Shown: positions 43,317-52,512 of the stretch, piece after piece
How the letters are laid out: each line of letters starts with the position of its first letter
Numbering within the stretch: the stretch's first letter is position 1
Source of the DNA: Pseudomonadota bacterium
GTDB lineage: Bacteria; Desulfobacterota; Desulfobulbia; Desulfobulbales; JAGXFP01
DNA: 64,000 bases
NCBI GenBank assembly: GCA_018823285.1
Contig: JAHJIQ010000047.1
Coordinates: 1-64,000 of the forward strand
Reading direction: 5' to 3'
Notes under the pieces: generated by a model
What the model saw: the letters and a program-made list of their open reading frames with translations, nothing else
The model's database searches: none
What the model was told of the DNA's origin: nothing
Program-made: the position numbers and the translations under genes

Positions 43317-44759
43317 TCACCACTCGCTTTCTTTCAGAATTCTTCCCGGGGCAGCTCTTCTGGTGACAGGTTGGGGCGTTTCTTCAATCGGAGGCGTCGC
43401 GGCCGGCTTTTGCGCTATCTGGTTTATGGGCTGGGTTGCCGGAGAGGCCAGATTCGCAGGGGGCGGCTCTCCTTTTCCTGGAATCTGTCTGTCAACCTCC
43501 GGGGCCGGGCTGGCAGGGGCGGAGACTTTAATCGGGGCCGTTTTGCCGGGTTTTCCCTCTTCCTGCCCATATGAAGCCGTATCGTTTTCAGCCAATGGTT
43601 TTTTCTTGCTGGACTGGGTGATCTCCTGAATCGGGGCGTCGCTGTTTGTTCTGCCGACGAGGGAGAGGACGGCCTCGTATTGTTCAGTGATCAGGAGTTG
43701 CAGGTCGTCTGCCGAGAGTTTTTCCGTGTAGATTTTCCAGACCATGAAACTGCCGGCACCGAGAATGATCAGGACGAGAAGAGTCAATGCCCAGCTCCGC
43801 CCGCGGCGATAGAGAATAGTCTCTGTTCCTGGCTTTGCCGCGACCGGCGGTCTGTCGCCATGGAGTTGAATTGTCTTTTCGTCGCGGGTAACCGGTATAA
43901 CCGGGTGGGAGCCGGTCAGGGATGAAACGCCATCGCCGGCAAGTCCGGCATTGTTGAGGGCGGCTGCAAATTCTTCTGCATCCTGGAAACGATCGTTCGG
44001 ATTTTTAGCCAGGGCTTTGTAGACGATGGAGTCAAAACTTGGCGGCACCTGGAAGTTAAGTTCAGAGACCCTTGGCGGGTCAGTGTTCAGGGCGCGGTGC
44101 ATGATGGTGGCCATTGAATTGCCGGGAAAGGGTTTCTCACCGGTGAGAAGATGGTAAAGAATAACCCCGGCCGAAAAGATATCGGATCTTTTGTCGACCT
44201 GTTGCCCCATGAACTGCTCCGGGGACATATAGGAGGGAGTTCCCATGACATCACCGAACTGGGTCAGATTCGATGATTCGATCCGGGCAATACCGAAATC
44301 GGTTATCTTGATGTGGCCATCTTCCAGAACCAGAATATTCCCCGGTTTGATATCCCGATGAACCACGCCCTGATTGTGGGAATAGGCGAGGGCGTCCAGA
44401 AGCTGGTTGGTGATGGAGAGGGTTGTGCCAAGAGGAAAGCGTTCGTTGTTGTCAAGGAACTCCTTGAGTTCGCGCCCGTGGACAAATTCCATTGCAATAA
44501 AGGCGGTGTTGTCCTCTTCGCCATATTCGTAAACGGTTACAATGGAAGGATGGGTCAGACGACCGGCCGCCTGAGCCTCCCTTTTGAAACGGGCCAGCAG
44601 CGGTTCGAGTTCTTTAGGATCGAAGGAGTCAATACGGATGGTTTTGATTGCCACCGTGCGCTCGATATGTGGGTCAAAACCCTTGTAGACAACCCCCATG
44701 GCGCCCTGACCAAGGATCGATTGGATTGTGTACTTGCCTAAGGTTTTGAGATCAGTCAT
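43317..44759 (-). CDS. Membrane Hanks-type Ser/Thr protein kinase (PknB-like)
   Basis: A 480-residue bitopic kinase. The kinase domain spans about 8-265: GQGAMGVVYKGFD, VAIKTI, HRDIKPGNILV, DFGIAR, GTPSYMSPEQF and APE-equivalent PEQ with DIFSAGVILYHLLTG. After a linker, one TM helix (ALTLLVLIILGAGSFMVW) lies near 330-347. The C-terminal 130 residues are Pro/Ala/Lys-rich, without PASTA repeats, and would lie outside the membrane. It is a clear PknB-like enzyme and separate from the WD40 kinase at 26-28 kb. Its gene is followed at some distance by the ACT protein gene on the opposite strand. Confidence 0.95.
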   Translation of the reverse strand: MTDLKTLGKYTIQSILGQGAMGVVYKGFDPHIERTVAIKTIRIDSFDPKELEPLLARFKREAQAAGRLTHPSIVTVYEYGEEDNTAFIAMEFVHGRELKEFLDNNERFPLGTTLSITNQLLDALAYSHNQGVVHRDIKPGNILVLEDGHIKITDFGIARIESSNLTQFGDVMGTPSYMSPEQFMGQQVDKRSDIFSAGVILYHLLTGEKPFPGNSMATIMHRALNTDPPRVSELNFQVPPSFDSIVYKALAKNPNDRFQDAEEFAAALNNAGLAGDGVSSLTGSHPVIPVTRDEKTIQLHGDRPPVAAKPGTETILYRRGRSWALTLLVLIILGAGSFMVWKIYTEKLSADDLQLLITEQYEAVLSLVGRTNSDAPIQEITQSSKKKPLAENDTASYGQEEGKPGKTAPIKVSAPASPAPEVDRQIPGKGEPPPANLASPATQPINQIAQKPAATPPIEETPQPVTRRAAPGRILKESEW

Positions 44760-44915
44760 GGATCAGTGTGTAGATACAGGTGGTGATTTGGATGGTAAAT
44801 TTCATCGGTGTAGTAAGAATTCATAAATGAAATTGCTGCCGGTGGCAATGCAAGAAAGAGAAAAAAACAAAAAAACGCAACCTCTGATGAGGTTGCGCTG
44901 ATCTGTCGGTTTATT

Positions 44916-45140
44916 TGAAGCTCCCCGCGGCAGAAAAGCGCTGGACTTCGAGCCACGGGGAATCTCCGGATGGAAGGTTGCTTGCATCAGATTCGTTCAC
45001 TAATCACGCAGCAGATAGCGAACAGCGTGAGACTCCGGTAAGGGGAGCTCGAAGTCTTGCGCTTATCTGCGACACTCCGAGTCTCCTTGCAGTCGCTTCC
45101 CTCGAGCTGCGGGGAATGCGTTTCGTTGTGCATGTTCAAT
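44916..45140. repeat. Mosaic interspersed palindromic element, copy C (inverted)
   Basis: Reverse-orientation copy of the family, running from TTTGAAGCTCCCCGCGGC to GTGCATGTTCAAT. It carries all modules of copy A, including the extra block around CTTATCTGCGACACTCCGAG. It lies between the start of the membrane kinase gene and the end of the MORN gene; the rest of that 401-base space has no gene. Confidence 0.92.
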
Positions 45141-45160
45141 GGTCCGGCAAGGCAAGGGTT

Positions 45161-45820
45161 TTATTCTCCAACGTAGTTGCCGTCGCGAAAGAAACCTTTG
45201 ATTTTTTTACCGTCAGGGTAGGTATAGGTTCCTTGGCCGTTGGGGACGTTGTTCTGCCAGTTTCCGGTATAACTGCTGCCGTTGGAATACAACATGGTGC
45301 CCTCGCCGTTGGGCAGGCCGTTCTCGAACCGGCCGGTGTATTTGTCTCCTTTTGGAGAAGTCAGGACTCCCTGGCCATGGGCGACATCGGCGATGAATTC
45401 ACCTTCATAGGTGGTGCCGTCTGTGAATTTAAGGCTGCCTTTTCCCTGCTTCCGGTCCTGGTCGAACTGCCCGATATACTGTTTGCCGTCAGCAAAAGTC
45501 TGGGTTCCGTTGCCATGCCTTTTGCTGTCAATCCATTCTCCCTCGTATTTGCTCCCATCGGAGGAGATATAGGAACCTGAACCGTGGAAATGGTCATCCT
45601 TGAATTCTCCGGCATATTTATCGCCATTTGAATATTCCAGGGTTCCTTGCCCCTCAAGCTTTCCGTCCTTGAATGAACCGACATATTTTGCGTTACTATC
45701 AAAAACCAGGGTTCCCAAGCCATTCTTACAGTCGCCATCTGTGCATTTCGCAGCAGCAGGAAGGGTCAGGACGAGTGTCGCAACCATGGCAAGAAGGACC
45801 GGGGTGATCAAGTTTTTCAT
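45161..45820 (-). CDS. Secreted MORN-repeat protein
   Basis: A 219-residue exported protein. The signal peptide MKNLITPVLLAMVATLVLTLPAAA ends just before KCTDGDCKNG. The mature part is about eight tandem MORN motifs of 22-23 residues (G.GTLVF.SNAKYVGSFKDGKLEGQGTLEYSNGDKYAGEFKD and so on, ending GQGTYTYPDGKKIKGFF). The CTDGDCKNG start holds a Cys pair that may form a disulfide. MORN repeats form an elongated beta-sheet that often acts as a scaffold or lipid contact, but a role here is unknown. Alone on its strand. Confidence 0.92.
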   Translation of the reverse strand: MKNLITPVLLAMVATLVLTLPAAAKCTDGDCKNGLGTLVFDSNAKYVGSFKDGKLEGQGTLEYSNGDKYAGEFKDDHFHGSGSYISSDGSKYEGEWIDSKRHGNGTQTFADGKQYIGQFDQDRKQGKGSLKFTDGTTYEGEFIADVAHGQGVLTSPKGDKYTGRFENGLPNGEGTMLYSNGSSYTGNWQNNVPNGQGTYTYPDGKKIKGFFRDGNYVGE

Positions 45821-46143
45821 GATGCTTTCCTTATCTGATGAATGGATTTACTGATTCACAAAAATCAACAGGCACGGGTCCAGTAGGGAGAAAAAGCCGG
45901 AAAATTCCGGAAATAAGATCTCTCCCCCAAGAGTCCGGTGCGTTTTGAGCTAACAAAAATTAAAGAAAAAACCAGAAATAGCTGGTATGAGAAGGTCAAA
46001 CATTTATCTTGAGTTCTCTTTATCCATAAATTAATTGTTTCCCTTCTGTCAAGTAAATTGTCCCGACCTGCAGATGCTGTTTTTGGAGATTTTTTTTAAT
46101 CTAATATATTGATATTAAAAGTAAAATTTCGTGAGGTAAAAAA
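45821..46143. other. AT-rich spacer between the MORN gene and the PnuC-like gene
   Basis: 323 bases with a perfect CCGGAA-AA-TTCCGG inverted repeat near 45897-45910 and an AT-rich tail. It holds both divergent promoters. No gene was seen. Confidence 0.35.
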
Positions 46144-46380
46144 TTGTTCGAATGGTCATTGACCGCTCTCAGTCTGCTGGGATGCTGGTTCAACATACAG
46201 AAGAAAGTGGCAAGCTGGGTGATCTGGTCTCTGGCGAATATCGGCTGGATTATTTGTTTCGCTTCAAAAGGGATGCTGGCAGAGTCAACCCTCTTTTCGA
46301 TCTACCTGGCCCTGTCTCTCTATGGGATTTTTAAATGGCGGCGTCCGGCAGTGATTGATGATGTCTGCAGTGAAAAGTGA
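46144..46380 (+). CDS. Small PnuC-like membrane protein
   Basis: A 78-residue protein beginning with TTG at 46144; GTGAGG lies 8 bases upstream, and no ATG is available in frame near it. Three hydrophobic segments (SLTALSLLGCWFNI, WVIWSLANIGWIICFA, STLFSIYLALSLYGIFKWRR) in the pattern of short PnuC-like proteins (W.N..KK..SW..W...N..W). Full PnuC is a nicotinamide riboside transporter; this short form has no proven substrate. Ends inside the frame of the next gene's upstream region. Confidence 0.7.
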   Translation: MFEWSLTALSLLGCWFNIQKKVASWVIWSLANIGWIICFASKGMLAESTLFSIYLALSLYGIFKWRRPAVIDDVCSEK

Positions 46381-46435
46381 AAGGGTGGATATTGGCTCCG
46401 CCTCCTTTTTAGAGCCTTGCCGCCTTGGAGAGATG

Positions 46436-46969
46436 ATGAACAGCTCTTTGATCATATTCACGCTTATGATCCTGCTGTTTCTTTCAGGCTGTGCCGCCAG
46501 ACCGGTTTCCAGGCCAATGATTACAACCGCATACTGTGGCTGCGGCGATTGTTGCAGCTGGGAACGGGGCAGCTGGAAATTTCTGAAACTTGATTTCTGG
46601 AACAGGTATGTCAGCGAAGGAAGAAGGAAAGGCCGGACTTACACCGGCAGAACCGCCAGCGGCACAGAACCCCATGAACCATACCCCGGGCTTTTCTCGA
46701 TGGACAGCCTGCAAAGACCGTGGATGATCCCGGTGAGAATTGTTTTCTTTCCGTGGCTCCTGATGCCCGAAGACGGGACGATCGCCGCCGACACCAAATA
46801 CTATCGGTTCGGCACCAGAATGTATGTCCCGGGCTATGGCTGGGGTATGGTTGAAGACAGAGGGGGAGCCATCAAGGGGCCGGACCGTCTGGATCTGTAT
46901 ATGGATGATCATGACAAGGCCCTGCGCTGGGGCAGGAGAAGAGTGCCGGTACGCATTGAAAATCAATGA
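46436..46969 (+). CDS. Lipoprotein with 3D (Asp-Asp-Asp) domain
   Basis: A 177-residue protein from the ATG at 46436 (MNSSLIIFTL), chosen because GGAG lies 5 bases before it and a proper lipoprotein signal follows; the frame is open upstream. The lipobox is FLSGCAAR. The body carries ITTAYCGCGDCC and the 3D-domain core GTIAADTKYYRFGTRMYVPGYGWGMVEDRGGAIKGPDRLDLYMDDHDKA. The three conserved Asp of the domain lie in AAD, EDRG and DLYMDD. The 3D domain resembles the MltA double-psi barrel and is found in lytic transglycosylases. Role in the cell wall is inference. Confidence 0.88.
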   Translation: MNSSLIIFTLMILLFLSGCAARPVSRPMITTAYCGCGDCCSWERGSWKFLKLDFWNRYVSEGRRKGRTYTGRTASGTEPHEPYPGLFSMDSLQRPWMIPVRIVFFPWLLMPEDGTIAADTKYYRFGTRMYVPGYGWGMVEDRGGAIKGPDRLDLYMDDHDKALRWGRRRVPVRIENQ

Positions 46970-46978
46970 GGTTGGGTT

Positions 46979-47245
46979 GTGGAGAGTAACGTGTGCAAAA
47001 CGAAGCCTGATATTGAATATCCATGTTCCTGGCATTTCAAGGTGATCGGCGGGCAGGGAGCCGAGCTGGAAAAAGTGATACAGCGGGTGGTTGGAGAACG
47101 GGACTCGCTGCTTACTTATTCCAGAGCAAGCAGTGGCGGGAAATTTCAGAGCATGAATCTGGAAATAGTTGTTCAGAGTGAGGATGACCGGAATTCCATT
47201 TACAGAGACCTCGTCAGCCAGGCTGCGGTAAGAATGGTTCTGTGA
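46979..47245 (+). CDS. DUF493 (YbeD-like) protein
   Basis: An 88-residue protein beginning with GTG at 46979; GAGG lies about 6 bases upstream. The DUF493 pattern is clear: PCSWHFKVIGGQGAELEKVIQRVVGER, then SSGGKFQSMNLEIVVQSEDDRNSIYRDLVSQAAVRMVL. The family has an ACT-like fold and unknown function. It follows the 3D lipoprotein gene after 9 bases and is probably co-transcribed with it. Confidence 0.88.
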   Translation: MESNVCKTKPDIEYPCSWHFKVIGGQGAELEKVIQRVVGERDSLLTYSRASSGGKFQSMNLEIVVQSEDDRNSIYRDLVSQAAVRMVL

Positions 47246-47316
47246 GATTTGCGCAGAAAAGGCTCCATGAAAAAGGACTCCCCGGCCTTGATCCGGCCGA
47301 CCGGGGAATCTGTATT

Positions 47317-47388
47317 TTGAACGTGCACCGCGAAACGCATTCCCCGTGGCTCGAAGTCTAGCGCTTATCTGCCGCGGGGAGCTTCAAT
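47317..47388. repeat. Mosaic interspersed palindromic element, copy D (short, 72 bases)
   Basis: A single-hairpin version: TTGAACGTGCACCGCGAAAC, then CCCCGTGGC ... GCCGCGGGG, then AGCTTCAAT. It shows that the family is modular. It lies between the convergent DUF493 and copper chaperone genes. Confidence 0.9.
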
Positions 47389-47436
47389 GTTTATCTGGCC
47401 CAGAGGAAAGAGGCTCGTCACCCGCCATCACCATTT

Positions 47437-47637
47437 CTACTCGACTTCGAAACCTATGGCGGTGATAGCCTTGGCGATCTCTTCCCTGCTGACCGGCTTT
47501 TCTTCATCGTAGGAAGCTTCGCCTTTTTCAAGGTTGACCACAGTGTTTTTGATTCCCTTGAGCCCATTCAGGGCCGTGGTTACAGCTCCGACACAATGGC
47601 CGCATCTCATGCCCTTAATTTTTACAATTGGCATCAT
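47437..47637 (-). CDS. copZ: Copper chaperone (HMA domain, CopZ-like)
   Basis: A 66-residue soluble protein with the metal-binding motif KGMRCGHCVGAV (GMxCxxC) near residues 8-19 and the ferredoxin-like HMA fold (LKGIKNTVVNLEKGEASYDEEK, then AKAITAIGFEVE). CopZ-like proteins deliver Cu(I) to CopA. It is divergent from the CopA gene, with a shared 150-base promoter region, which supports the copper role. Good GGAG-type ribosome site before the ATG. Confidence 0.92.
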   Translation of the reverse strand: MMPIVKIKGMRCGHCVGAVTTALNGLKGIKNTVVNLEKGEASYDEEKPVSREEIAKAITAIGFEVE

Positions 47638-47787
47638 TTTCTCCTTTTCCGATAAATTGTCAGCCAGAAACGCCTGAAATCCATAAAGAAATAGTAAATT
47701 CTCTTGTTTATTATTATCTCATTATTACTATTGTCAATAGGTTGTTAAGAAAATACTTAACTGTTTTTTCGCGCCACAGGGGTAGAT
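47638..47787. promoter_or_regulatory. Divergent copZ/copA control region
   Basis: 150 AT-rich bases separating the two copper genes. GTTAAG-AAAATA-CTTAAC at 47744-47761 is followed by TGTTTTTT, so it may be an operator or an attenuator for copA. No typical CueR or CsoR site was recognised. Confidence 0.4.
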
Positions 47788-50304
47788 ATGAGTGACCATA
47801 TTTCGCTGGAAAACAACATAAAATCGATGGTTGCAGATATCAGGGGAATGCACTGTGCAGCCTGTTCTGCGAGGATTGAAAAAGTTCTCGGCTCCATGAG
47901 CGGGGTGAAGGCGGCAAGTGTCAATCTCGCCGCTGAAACCCTGGATGTCCGCTGGGATGAAACCGAAACGGACATCGGGGAAATCAGCGAAAAAATTTCC
48001 GGACTTGGTTTTGAGCTGGTGATGCCTGAAGAGTTTCAGGAAGCCAGCTTGTCAATCGAGGGGATGTCCTGTGCTTCCTGTTCTTCAAGGATCGAGAAGG
48101 TTGTCGCAGGCCTGGCCGGGGTCAGTTCCGTTGCAGTGAATCTGCCTGCAGCCAGCGGCCGGGTGGTCTATTCACCTGCTCATACCAGCCTTGAACAGAT
48201 TATCGAGAGTATTCAAAAGCTGGGTTTTACCGCCAACCCGCTAGGTTCGAAGGATATCTCCGTTTCATCGGGTGACAAAGCGGTTGCAAAACTTGCTGCC
48301 ATGCAAAAGGAGCTGGTTCCGACCCTGATCCTTGGCGCACTTCTACTTGTAGTGGCAATGGGGGAGATGGTCGGCATTTCCCTGCCTCAGTTTATGGCTC
48401 CGTCTCACTCGCCCCTTGTTTTCGGACTGGTCCAGCTGCTCCTGGTTCTCCCCTTGATGTGGCTGGGGCGGCGTTTTTATCTTGTTGGTTTCCCGAGCCT
48501 TTTTCGTGGCGCCCCCAATATGGATTCCCTGATTGCCGTGGGTACCGGGGCCGCGTTTATCTACAGCAGCTGGAATTTTGGTGAAATCTGTCTGGGCATT
48601 GATGTTTTCAATAAGGTGAGAGATCTTTATTTTGAGTCTGCCGGTGTCATTATCTCACTTGTTTCCCTCGGGAAATTCATGGAGGCCAGATCAAAAGTAA
48701 GGACTTCGGACGCGATCCGGCAACTTATGGAACTTGCCCCCGACAAGGCAACCCTGGTTAAAGGTGATGAGCTGCAGGAGATACTGGTCGGGGATATTGT
48801 CCTGAACGATGTCCTGCTTGTCAGACCCGGAGAAAGGATTCCCGTTGACGGTGCGGTGGTTAAGGGGGTCTCCACGGTTGATGAATCAATGCTGACCGGA
48901 GAGAGTATGCCGGTGAATAAAAAAACCGGTGACAAGGTGGTCGGCGCCACATTGAATAACAACGGCGTGATTCACATCAGGGCCGAGAAGATCGGCCAGG
49001 ATACGGTTCTCGCCAGAATTGTCAAAATGGTGCGGGATGCCCAGGGCACCAAAGCGCCCATCGCAAATCTAGCTGATCGTATCAGCCTCTATTTCGTGCC
49101 CGTCGTGATGGTGATCGCTGTCGGTTCCGGGCTTGCGTGGTATTTTATCGGTGCTGCTGATTTTTCATTTTCACTCCGGATCTTTGTTGCGGTGATGGTG
49201 ATCGCCTGCCCTTGTGCGATGGGACTTGCTACGCCAACCTCGATCATGGTCGGCACCGGCAGGGGGGCGCAACTCGGGGTTCTTGTCAAAAGCGGAGAGG
49301 CCCTTGAAAAGGCGCAGAAGATCGACACGGTGGTTTTTGACAAAACCGGGACCCTGACCCACGGCAAACCTGTGTTGACGGATTTCATCATGTTCACGGA
49401 CTCCATTGCCGAGGAAGATGCGTTGCAGCTTGTTGCAAGTGTCGAGAAGGTGTCGGAGCATCCTCTGGCCAAGGCAATTGTCAACGGTGCTGTAAAAAAA
49501 GGGCTGAAGCTCAAAGAGGCTGAAGGTTTTGAGGCCCTGACCGGGATGGGCATTTCCGCTTCTGTTTCCGGTCACAACCTCCTTCTCGGGAATTTGCAAC
49601 TGATGGAGCGGAAGCAGGTGGTGGGGCTCGACAATGTCACTGTTATCGATTCTGCTGCGGAACTTGCCGGGAAAGGGAAGACAGCTCTTTATCTGGCCCT
49701 TGATGGAATACTTGTCGCCCTGCTCGCGGTGGCCGACCAGATCAAACCGGAGGCGGCTGCCACCGTGAAAGCCCTCGCAGATATGGGAGTGAGATCCATC
49801 ATGATGACCGGTGACCACCAGGTGACCGCCAGGGCCATTGCCGCAGAAGCCGGAATTACTGATATTATCGCCCAGGTGATGCCGGAAGACAAGGCCGGGA
49901 AAGTTGCCGGTCTTCAGGAGCAGGGCTTCAGGGTAGCGATGGTTGGTGACGGGATTAATGACGCACCGGCCCTTGCCCGTGCTGATGTCGGGATCGCCAT
50001 GGGCACCGGGATTGATGTTGCCATCGAGACAGGGGATATTGTCCTGATGCGGGGAGATTTGTCGAGTTTGCTCACGGCGCTCTCTCTGAGCAGGGTCACC
50101 ATGGCCAATATCCGGCAGAATCTTTTCTGGGCCTTCATCTATAATGTAGTCGGAATCCCCGTTGCGGCTGGAGTTCTCTATATTTTCGGTGGACCGACTC
50201 TCAATCCGATGATTGCCGGTGCTGCCATGGCGATGAGTTCGGTGTCGGTTGTGACCAATGCCCTGCGTCTCAGGTTCTTTCAGCCCGTTAAATCCGGAGG
50301 CTGA
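47788..50304 (+). CDS. copA: Copper-exporting P1B-type ATPase
   Basis: An 838-residue P-type ATPase. Two N-terminal HMA domains bear [13 protein letters not shown] and [13 protein letters not shown]. The membrane domain has eight TM segments, and TM6 bears the Cu motif [11 protein letters not shown]. The phosphorylation site is [12 protein letters not shown], the actuator loop has [15 protein letters not shown], the HP locus is [14 protein letters not shown] and the hinge is [18 protein letters not shown]. The terminal TM segments hold the family N, Y and MSS residues ([29 protein letters not shown]). It exports Cu(I), powered by ATP, from the cytoplasm. It is divergent from copZ. Confidence 0.97.
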   Translation: MSDHISLENNIKSMVADIRGMHCAACSARIEKVLGSMSGVKAASVNLAAETLDVRWDETETDIGEISEKISGLGFELVMPEEFQEASLSIEGMSCASCSSRIEKVVAGLAGVSSVAVNLPAASGRVVYSPAHTSLEQIIESIQKLGFTANPLGSKDISVSSGDKAVAKLAAMQKELVPTLILGALLLVVAMGEMVGISLPQFMAPSHSPLVFGLVQLLLVLPLMWLGRRFYLVGFPSLFRGAPNMDSLIAVGTGAAFIYSSWNFGEICLGIDVFNKVRDLYFESAGVIISLVSLGKFMEARSKVRTSDAIRQLMELAPDKATLVKGDELQEILVGDIVLNDVLLVRPGERIPVDGAVVKGVSTVDESMLTGESMPVNKKTGDKVVGATLNNNGVIHIRAEKIGQDTVLARIVKMVRDAQGTKAPIANLADRISLYFVPVVMVIAVGSGLAWYFIGAADFSFSLRIFVAVMVIACPCAMGLATPTSIMVGTGRGAQLGVLVKSGEALEKAQKIDTVVFDKTGTLTHGKPVLTDFIMFTDSIAEEDALQLVASVEKVSEHPLAKAIVNGAVKKGLKLKEAEGFEALTGMGISASVSGHNLLLGNLQLMERKQVVGLDNVTVIDSAAELAGKGKTALYLALDGILVALLAVADQIKPEAAATVKALADMGVRSIMMTGDHQVTARAIAAEAGITDIIAQVMPEDKAGKVAGLQEQGFRVAMVGDGINDAPALARADVGIAMGTGIDVAIETGDIVLMRGDLSSLLTALSLSRVTMANIRQNLFWAFIYNVVGIPVAAGVLYIFGGPTLNPMIAGAAMAMSSVSVVTNALRLRFFQPVKSGG

Positions 50305-50549
50305 AACCCGCTCTGGATAATGTGAATTGTATTTGACTTTACAGCGCTTTTTGTTGATTATGGTCTAACATTAATTTGGTGTTATGGTTCCTCCGGGAGC
50401 GGTTCATCGTTGCCGGCTGGTTCGGCCATGTTGAAAGTGACGTCGGGAAATTCTACATGTCCTGTTGTTGCACTTGTCTCTTTTTGCTATGATGTTTTAC
50501 GCCCGGCTAAAATGAACTTGATAAAAAATAGATTAAGGAAGGAAAGCTG

Positions 50550-51341
50550 ATGGTTAAGAAACTGTTTTCAGTGCTGGTTGTTCTGCTGATCCTGATCACC
50601 GGGGCGTTTTCATATGCCGAGACTTTTGGCGTGAAGAAGAAGAGGCCGAAACCCCATGAATTCGGGAGTGTCGTGATCAACAACTATTCCCGTCAGGCGA
50701 ATATGGCGCCGGTGGTTTTTAATCACTGGGTCCATCGGGCCAGATTTACCTGCCGCCTGTGTCATGTTGATATCGGCTTTGCCATGCAGGCAGGGGGGAC
50801 CAATATCATGGAAGCGGACAATGAAAATGGTCTCTACTGCGGTTCGTGTCACAACGGTACCCGGGCTTTTGGCCCGAAGACCAGGGATGTTGAAGGAAAT
50901 ACGATCATGAACTGTATAAAGTGTCACTCCCAAGGGGAGAAGGTACAGTTCAAAAATGATTTTTATGATTTCAGGAAGCAGATGCCCCAGGAAAGATTCG
51001 GCAACGGTATTGACTGGATGAAAGCGGAAGATGAGGGACTGATCAAAATCAAAGACTACCTTGAAGGAGTTTCAATCAAGAGGGACAAGATTGAGAATCC
51101 CAAAGAATTCGGCTTGAAACCCCTGGAAAAAAACATGCCTGAAATTATCTTTTCGCATGAAAAACATACGGTGTGGAATGGCTGTGAACTCTGCCATCCT
51201 GAGATATTCGGGGTCAAAAAAGGTGGAAAACCATACAGCATGGAAGAAATCTTCGATGGCAAATACTGTGGTTTATGCCATGGTCCGGTTGCTTTCCCGA
51301 ATATCGATTGCCAGAGATGTCATACCAAGCAGGTGAACTGA
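50550..51341 (+). CDS. Secreted hexaheme c-type cytochrome 1
   Basis: A 263-residue periplasmic cytochrome. Signal peptide about 1-24 (LFSVLVVLLILITGAFSYA). Six CxxCH motifs: CRLCH, CGSCH, CIKCH, CELCH, CGLCH, CQRCH. They fall in two groups of three, each preceded by a lone His-rich motif (FNHWVHRARFTC and FSHEKHTVWNGC) that supplies distal ligands, so it is a duplicated c7-type triheme. An electron-carrier role in respiration is likely. GGAAGG lies upstream of the ATG. The next gene is a paralogue 45 bases away. Confidence 0.93.
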   Translation: MVKKLFSVLVVLLILITGAFSYAETFGVKKKRPKPHEFGSVVINNYSRQANMAPVVFNHWVHRARFTCRLCHVDIGFAMQAGGTNIMEADNENGLYCGSCHNGTRAFGPKTRDVEGNTIMNCIKCHSQGEKVQFKNDFYDFRKQMPQERFGNGIDWMKAEDEGLIKIKDYLEGVSIKRDKIENPKEFGLKPLEKNMPEIIFSHEKHTVWNGCELCHPEIFGVKKGGKPYSMEEIFDGKYCGLCHGPVAFPNIDCQRCHTKQVN

Positions 51342-51386
51342 TAACAGTTTTCAATCATAAAACCTCTTCAGTAAGGTGTGACTGAA

Positions 51387-52160
51387 ATGCCCGGATATAT
51401 CAGAAGATTGCTGGCCGGCTCAACCGTTTTCGCCCTTGCCTTGTGCTGGGCAACGGCTGCTCTTGCTGAGTACTGGCAGTTTCCCCCGTTACCGCCTCCC
51501 CATGAATATGGTGATATCCTGATCGGGGGGGAAGAAGGGGAAAAAAAGGTGGAAGCGGTCTTTTTTTCACACTGGAGCCACCGGTTGAAATATTCCTGCC
51601 GGGTCTGCCATCTTGAGTTGGAGTTTTCATTTTCCTCCGGGGGAACAGATATTACCGAAGAAGACAATCGGAACGGGCTTTATTGCGGCGCCTGCCATGA
51701 CGGTAAACAGGCTTTCGGGCATACGGAGGAGAACTGCCGGCGTTGTCACACCGGTCGTTTGTCCTCAAGTCCTGAAAGGTTTGCAGAGTTGACCGGCCCT
51801 TTGCAGAAGGCGAAATACGGGAACAAAGTGAACTGGTCGGCAGCGATAAAAAGCGGCAGGATCCAGCCTTTATACAGTATTTTCAGCAAGGACGAAAAAG
51901 CTCTGGATTTCAGCAGAAAACTTGAACTTGAGGCCGAGTGGCCATATGTGCCGCCCGCGTATTTTCCGCACGATGTTCATGTGAAATGGCTTGATTGTTC
52001 CAATTGTCATCCGGATATTTTCAACATCAAAAAGAAAACCACAAAACATTTTCTGATGAGATATATCCTGGAAGACAAGTTCTGCGGAGTCTGTCATCTG
52101 CGCGTTGCATTCCCACTGAATGACTGTAAAAGCTGTCATCCGGCAATCAAGAATCAGTAG
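51387..52160 (+). CDS. Secreted hexaheme c-type cytochrome 2
   Basis: A 257-residue paralogue of the cytochrome just upstream. The ATG at 51387 (MPGYIRRLLAG) is preferred over a GTG nine bases earlier for its spacing to AAGG. Signal peptide ends near AALAEYW. Six CxxCH: CRVCH, CGACH, CRRCH, CSNCH, CGVCH, CKSCH, with the same spacing and the same HWSHRLKYSC and FPHDVHVKWLDC groups. The N-terminal segment PPLPPPHEYGDILI corresponds to KPHEFGSVVI of the neighbour. Tandem duplication and divergence are inferred. Followed within 9 bases by a small secreted protein gene. Confidence 0.92.
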   Translation: MPGYIRRLLAGSTVFALALCWATAALAEYWQFPPLPPPHEYGDILIGGEEGEKKVEAVFFSHWSHRLKYSCRVCHLELEFSFSSGGTDITEEDNRNGLYCGACHDGKQAFGHTEENCRRCHTGRLSSSPERFAELTGPLQKAKYGNKVNWSAAIKSGRIQPLYSIFSKDEKALDFSRKLELEAEWPYVPPAYFPHDVHVKWLDCSNCHPDIFNIKKKTTKHFLMRYILEDKFCGVCHLRVAFPLNDCKSCHPAIKNQ

Positions 52161-52169
52161 AGGTTTTTT

Positions 52170-52451
52170 ATGCTCAGGACCTGTCTGTTTTGTTCGGCCT
52201 TTATTCTCTTTATTCATGTCATTGTTCCAGGGACCTGTGTGGCCGGATGGCGGGAAGATTTTCAGAAAGCGTGTGGAAACACCCAGGCTGCCGAGAAAAT
52301 GAGTATGAACGAACTTGATGAGGTGATCGCCGAGTGCGACAAGATAGAAGAGGTGATCAAGGATTCGACGGACTCGGATAAGAAACTCTACCTCTTCAGG
52401 GTCAAGAAATGCCGGAATTTCTACTTGTTCATGAAAGAAACCAGGAAATAG
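52170..52451 (+). CDS. Small secreted Cys-containing protein of unknown function
   Basis: A 93-residue protein with a signal peptide (LRTCLFCSAFILFIHVIVPGTCVA) and a mature part of about 67 residues, mostly helical and charged (MNELDEVIAECDKIEEVIKDS, KKLYLFRVKKCRNFYLFM). Three Cys in the mature part lie in KACGNT, AECDKI and KKCRNF. No heme motif. It starts 9 bases after the second cytochrome and so belongs to the same operon. No family was recognised; a periplasmic partner of the cytochromes is plausible. Confidence 0.7.
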   Translation: MLRTCLFCSAFILFIHVIVPGTCVAGWREDFQKACGNTQAAEKMSMNELDEVIAECDKIEEVIKDSTDSDKKLYLFRVKKCRNFYLFMKETRK

Positions 52452-52512
52452 AAGTCGGGAAGCCCTGTGATCTGTCGGTTTTTTGAAGCGCGGTTTGTTT
52501 AAAGCGGCAAGC

